The notes beneath the pieces were generated by a model. It was not told the origin of the DNA, did not search any database, and saw nothing but the letters and a program-made list of their open reading frames with translations. Shown here in pieces: positions 60,976 to 64,000 of a stretch of DNA of 64,000 bases. The stretch is from Colias croceus (lineage: Eukaryota; Arthropoda; Insecta; Lepidoptera; Pieridae). The position numbers and the translations under genes are program-made. How positions within the stretch are numbered: position 1 is the stretch's first letter; every line of letters begins with the position of its first letter. The stretch spans positions 1,304,501 through 1,368,500 of the forward strand of contig NC_059550.1 in NCBI RefSeq assembly GCF_905220415.1, in the 5' to 3' direction.

Positions 60976-62228
60976 ACGTGAAAGTTTGTAATGGTAAGAA
61001 TATCGAAGTGTTGTAAATGTAAAACAAGCTATATGACGTGTAACGCGAAAGATTGTAAGGGTGGTGGTTTGTTTCAGGAGGCTGGTTGGATTTGAGAATC
61101 TAAGATAGATTAGTAGGTACTGTTTTTTGAACGGTCACCATACATTGGAAGGCTTCTTATTATGGTGTAGTATTTTTTGTTTATCGAAATGCAATCCATA
61201 TCGTATATGTATATATTATTTAAGTATATTTTACAATATTGTACTTTTAAACTAAAAAATATTTTTATCATACGGGTTTGTAGGTGAATAAAGAAAGGAT
61301 TATTTTATAGCATGCCTATAAAAAACTTAAATGTTATTTCCTATCAATGTATTAAAATATTATTGTCACATCCAGTATTGCTACATCCACGTAGCGAAGG
61401 TGGAATGGAAATCACTTAGTAGGCTGTTGTAACGAGTATCACAGTACTGGCCTTTTGTACGTGCTAACCGAGTCAGTTTGGAGTGTACTTTGGTTTCAGT
61501 TTGTCTTTGTCTTTGGTCTATTGTGATTGGTCTGATGATTGCAAAAGTGTGTTAGTGATTTAATGATGACTTTTCAATCATTTTTTTTCAAATATACTAC
61601 GTACATGCGTTTTTGATAATAAAGAAAGAATTGTCACCATTTTTTTGTGGGTTGTGATTTGGTCAGTATGAATACGATGGATGATGTATATTATATTAAT
61701 AAAATAAAGTGACTATTATTGTGAAAGGTTTGTTTTTATTTCGCTTCATTTTATATCTATGTTTGTTTTTTTAATTAATTTAAGGTAACTATCATATAAT
61801 TTAAACACGGTTTAATTCTTATATAATTTGTGATTTCGTAATTACAATATAAAACTCTACTTCAGACTCTACCAAAGCAATATTTTTAAAACAGCTTCCC
61901 AAGGCCCTACACAAAAGCATTGCCCAAAAATACTCCGTTATTCTGACCCCAGTTCACATAATTAAACAATATCGCCATTAAATATCTCATTAAACTCAAA
62001 CTGAGTTAGAGTGTTCAATGAAAAATTTCTAAGAAATTCCAACCGTTAAGTAATCTATACGAAACTCGAGAAATGGCTACAAAGGCTATTTGAAGGGCTG
62101 AATTAACCGAAGTTTCGATTAAATACAAAAGCTGGAAGTTTTTAATTAAAGCCCGTATTGATGTAAGGTGGGGTAAGATTGATACAGATTCTCTTAGAAT
62201 TGTTTACTTTTAAACGGTATATTGGTAA
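60976..62228. other. non-coding DNA with possible transcript end
   Basis: AATAAA at about 61619 (GATAATAAAGAAAG) followed by TTTTTTTGTGGGTTGTGATT, and another near 61700, look like poly(A) signals on the + strand. No exon was recognised upstream, so this may be chance. Confidence 0.3.
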
Positions 62229-62656
62229 CTAGCTGTGCTCCGCGGTTTCACCCGCGTTGCTCCGCTTTTGTTGGTCTTAGCGTGATGATATATAGCATAG
62301 GTATAGACTTCCTCGATAAATGGGCTATCTAAAAAGTGAAGTCCCATGTCCCCTAGTGGGGTAAGGGGCAGATGCATTATACATCTGTTTCACTGATCGA
62401 TTTTCTTTAGGGACAAGTAGGTGATCAGCCTTCTGTGTCCTACCAGACCGAGACATTTTTTTTTCTGCGTCTCCACCGGGAATCGAACCCAGGACCCATC
62501 GGTACTACGCTCGCGCGTCAACCACTGTACCAAGGAGGCGGTCAAAATGAATGAAATGGGCTATCTAACATCGAAATAATTTTTCAGTAATTCCTGAGAT
62601 TATCAAAAAAAACAAAGAAACAAACTCTTCAGATTTATAATATTAGTAAAGTATAG
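62229..62656 (-). mobile_element. non-autonomous Helitron, family B, split by a SINE
   Basis: Minus strand start near TCTATACTTTACTAATATTA and end CGCGGAGCACAGCTAG before T. The two halves are separated by the SINE at 62333-62553 and its duplicated target. Confidence 0.7.
62333..62553 (-). mobile_element. tRNA-derived SINE with 15-bp target duplication
   Basis: The minus strand has A box TGGTACAGTGGTTGA and B box GGGTTCGATTCCC, and further on GGTAGGACACAGAAGGCTGA and CCCCTTACCCCACTAGGGGA. AAATGGGCTATCTAA flanks both sides (62318-62332 and 62554-62568). It lies in a family B Helitron, so it inserted later. A different family from the SINEs at 18871 and 36244. Confidence 0.85.
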
Positions 62657-63262
62657 ATTGGATGTGGTATGACTATAATTATAGTCGAGCCAATTTAATA
62701 GGCAACATTTGACGTCTATCAATTTTATCTTCGAAGAGAGGTAACCTGCTTAAAAACATCGATTAAAGTGAATTAATCGATACGGATTTGAAACATTTGT
62801 CAATCGAATTTATTAATTTATGATGATTTTTATTCACAAGTAATCAATGCATTCGATTCTAGATGTCAGATTTCGATGTTCAGAGTAACGTCTCTGGTAT
62901 TTAAAAAGAAAAAAGGTTTATTGACACAAAATTGTAGCGACGTCAGTTCTTCAATTCAGAAATTGTTTATTATGTTTAGTATGGTTTATCAGTAAAATGA
63001 AATCTTAAAATTACTTGTATCGGTCATTATTATTATAAATATGTAATCATAATTGAAAAAAGTTAAGCAAATGTGCAGTTCTAACAAAACGAAATATTAT
63101 GTTATTCTATGTCGTCGTTACTAGGTTACGTTGTTGAATTTTGTTGAACTGTCAAATGTTGCCTATTAAAATGGCTCTACTCTAAAATTACAATTCAGCT
63201 ATTTAATATTGCCAATCAAAAAACTAAGTTAATGCTACTGAAAGTAATTATGGCTAACTTTA
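62657..63262. other. AT-rich non-coding DNA
   Basis: Nothing recognised. Confidence 0.45.
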
Positions 63263-63430
63263 TCACTACATAGTATAAAACAAAGTCGCTTTTCGTCTTC
63301 TGTACGCTTAAATCTTTAAAACTACTCAATGAACTTTGATGCAATTTTTTAAATAGAAAGAGTGATTCTCGAGGAAGTTTTTAGTATATAATTTATTAGG
63401 TTTAAGACGAAGCCGCGGGCGGAAAGCTAG
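63263..63430 (+). mobile_element. non-autonomous Helitron, family A copy 6
   Basis: Starts TCACTACATAGTATAAAAC after an A, ends GGAAAGCTAG before a T. Internal deletions are present (the CCCTATGTCCCTTTG segment is reduced). Confidence 0.72.
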
Positions 63431-63656
63431 TAAGGTATAAATAGGATATACAAAAACAACTTTCTTTTGTACTTTCTTTTGTAGTTGTAGTTAGTTATCA
63501 TATATTTTTAGGTTGAAATGGGTCTCATTACAAAGGGTCTAGACGTACACCCGTCAGTTATTTCACAAACAATCTTTAAAAGATACGAACAATAATGTTT
63601 TCCATACATAAATAATAGAGATATAATGTATTTCTAATAAAAAACAACGAAAAAAA
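63431..63656. other. AT-rich non-coding DNA
   Basis: Nothing recognised. Confidence 0.4.
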
Positions 63657-64000
63657 TTTTTTTTTTTTTTTTTTTTATGTCAGAGCAAGCAAAGGGGCAG
63701 GTGGGCCACCTGATGGTAAGTGGTCACCACCGCCCATAAACACTTGCAACACTAGAAGTGTTGCAGGTGCTTTGCCGGCCTTTTATGGACAAATAAGCTC
63801 TTTTCTTGAAGGCCCCAATGTCGTAGTTGTTCGGGAACACCACAGGTGGCAAATCGTTCCACAGTTTCACCGTACGCGGAAGGAAGTTGCGGGTGAAGCG
63901 GACAGTGGTGGAGCGCCAACCATCCAGATGGTGCGGATGGAACTGGTTTTCACAGCGTGTGGTCCGGTGGTGGAACTGTGCGGCTGGTAGTAGGTGGAAC
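63657..64000 (-). mobile_element. jockey/CR1-like LINE, 3' end, runs off the window
   Basis: A T(20) run at 63657-63676 is the poly(A) tail on the minus strand. After about 47 bases of 3' UTR comes the coding end (next entry). Non-LTR retrotransposon. How far it extends beyond the window cannot be seen. Confidence 0.8.
63724..64000 (-). CDS. LINE reverse-transcriptase ORF, C-terminal fragment
   Basis: An open frame on the minus strand enters from the window edge and stops at TGA (63726-63724). It encodes the C terminus typical of jockey/CR1-clade ORF2 proteins: FHPHHLDGWRSTTVRF, RNFLPRTVKLWNDLPPVVFP and YDIGAFKKRAY. This part lies after the polymerase domain. The segment shows no stops or frameshifts, so the insertion may be fairly recent. 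The + strand frame at 63772-63990 is only its antisense. Confidence 0.82.
   Translation of the reverse strand, partial: FHLLPAAQFHHRTTRCENQFHPHHLDGWRSTTVRFTRNFLPRTVKLWNDLPPVVFPNNYDIGAFKKRAYLSIKGRQSTCNTSSVASVYGRW

Overview
The window looks like nuclear DNA from a moth or butterfly (Lepidoptera). It is very AT-rich and gene-poor, and it is packed with short interspersed repeats typical of lepidopteran genomes: non-autonomous Helitrons that start TC and end CTAG before a T, tRNA-derived SINEs, 5'-truncated LINE 3' ends, and foldback MITEs. There is no bacterial, organellar or CRISPR signal. Nearly all long open frames lie in repeats or antisense to real exons.

Only one protein-coding gene can be supported: the 3' half of LPGAT1 (acyl-CoA:lysophosphatidylglycerol acyltransferase 1), on the + strand. 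Four exons (36904-37040, 38350-38483, 38944-39122, 39844-40080) join in frame to give 228 C-terminal residues, including the FPEGG acyltransferase motif, and end at a TAA. The N-terminal half, including the catalytic H-x4-D block, was not found, so positions 1-36903 are probably the long preceding intron and/or intergenic DNA. A 153-bp tandem duplication has copied the last splice acceptor and the first 41 bases of the last exon. Several good poly(A) signals follow the stop, as far as about 45670. The interval 40081-45720 is almost repeat-free apart from one Harbinger-like hairpin, so a long 3' UTR is possible.

Layout: 1-7400 is AT-rich DNA with Helitrons, a SINE fragment and small tandem duplications. 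7400-18870 is unusually poor in recognisable repeats and has several GC-richer islands that could be regulatory. 18870-36500 is repeat-rich, with a 613-bp near-perfect inverted repeat, a 1.2-kb Transib-like foldback element, a 263-bp foldback MITE, Helitrons and SINEs. 36904-40080 is LPGAT1. 40081-45720 is the candidate 3' UTR. 45720-64000 is repeat-rich intergenic DNA with nested insertions, a segmental duplication around a LINE end, a hAT-type MITE with an 8-bp target duplication and, at the right edge, the C-terminal coding end of a jockey/CR1-like LINE. No new multi-gene system is visible. The most notable observations are the duplicated splice acceptor/exon start, the long foldbacks, and the shared ends of several Helitron-like families.
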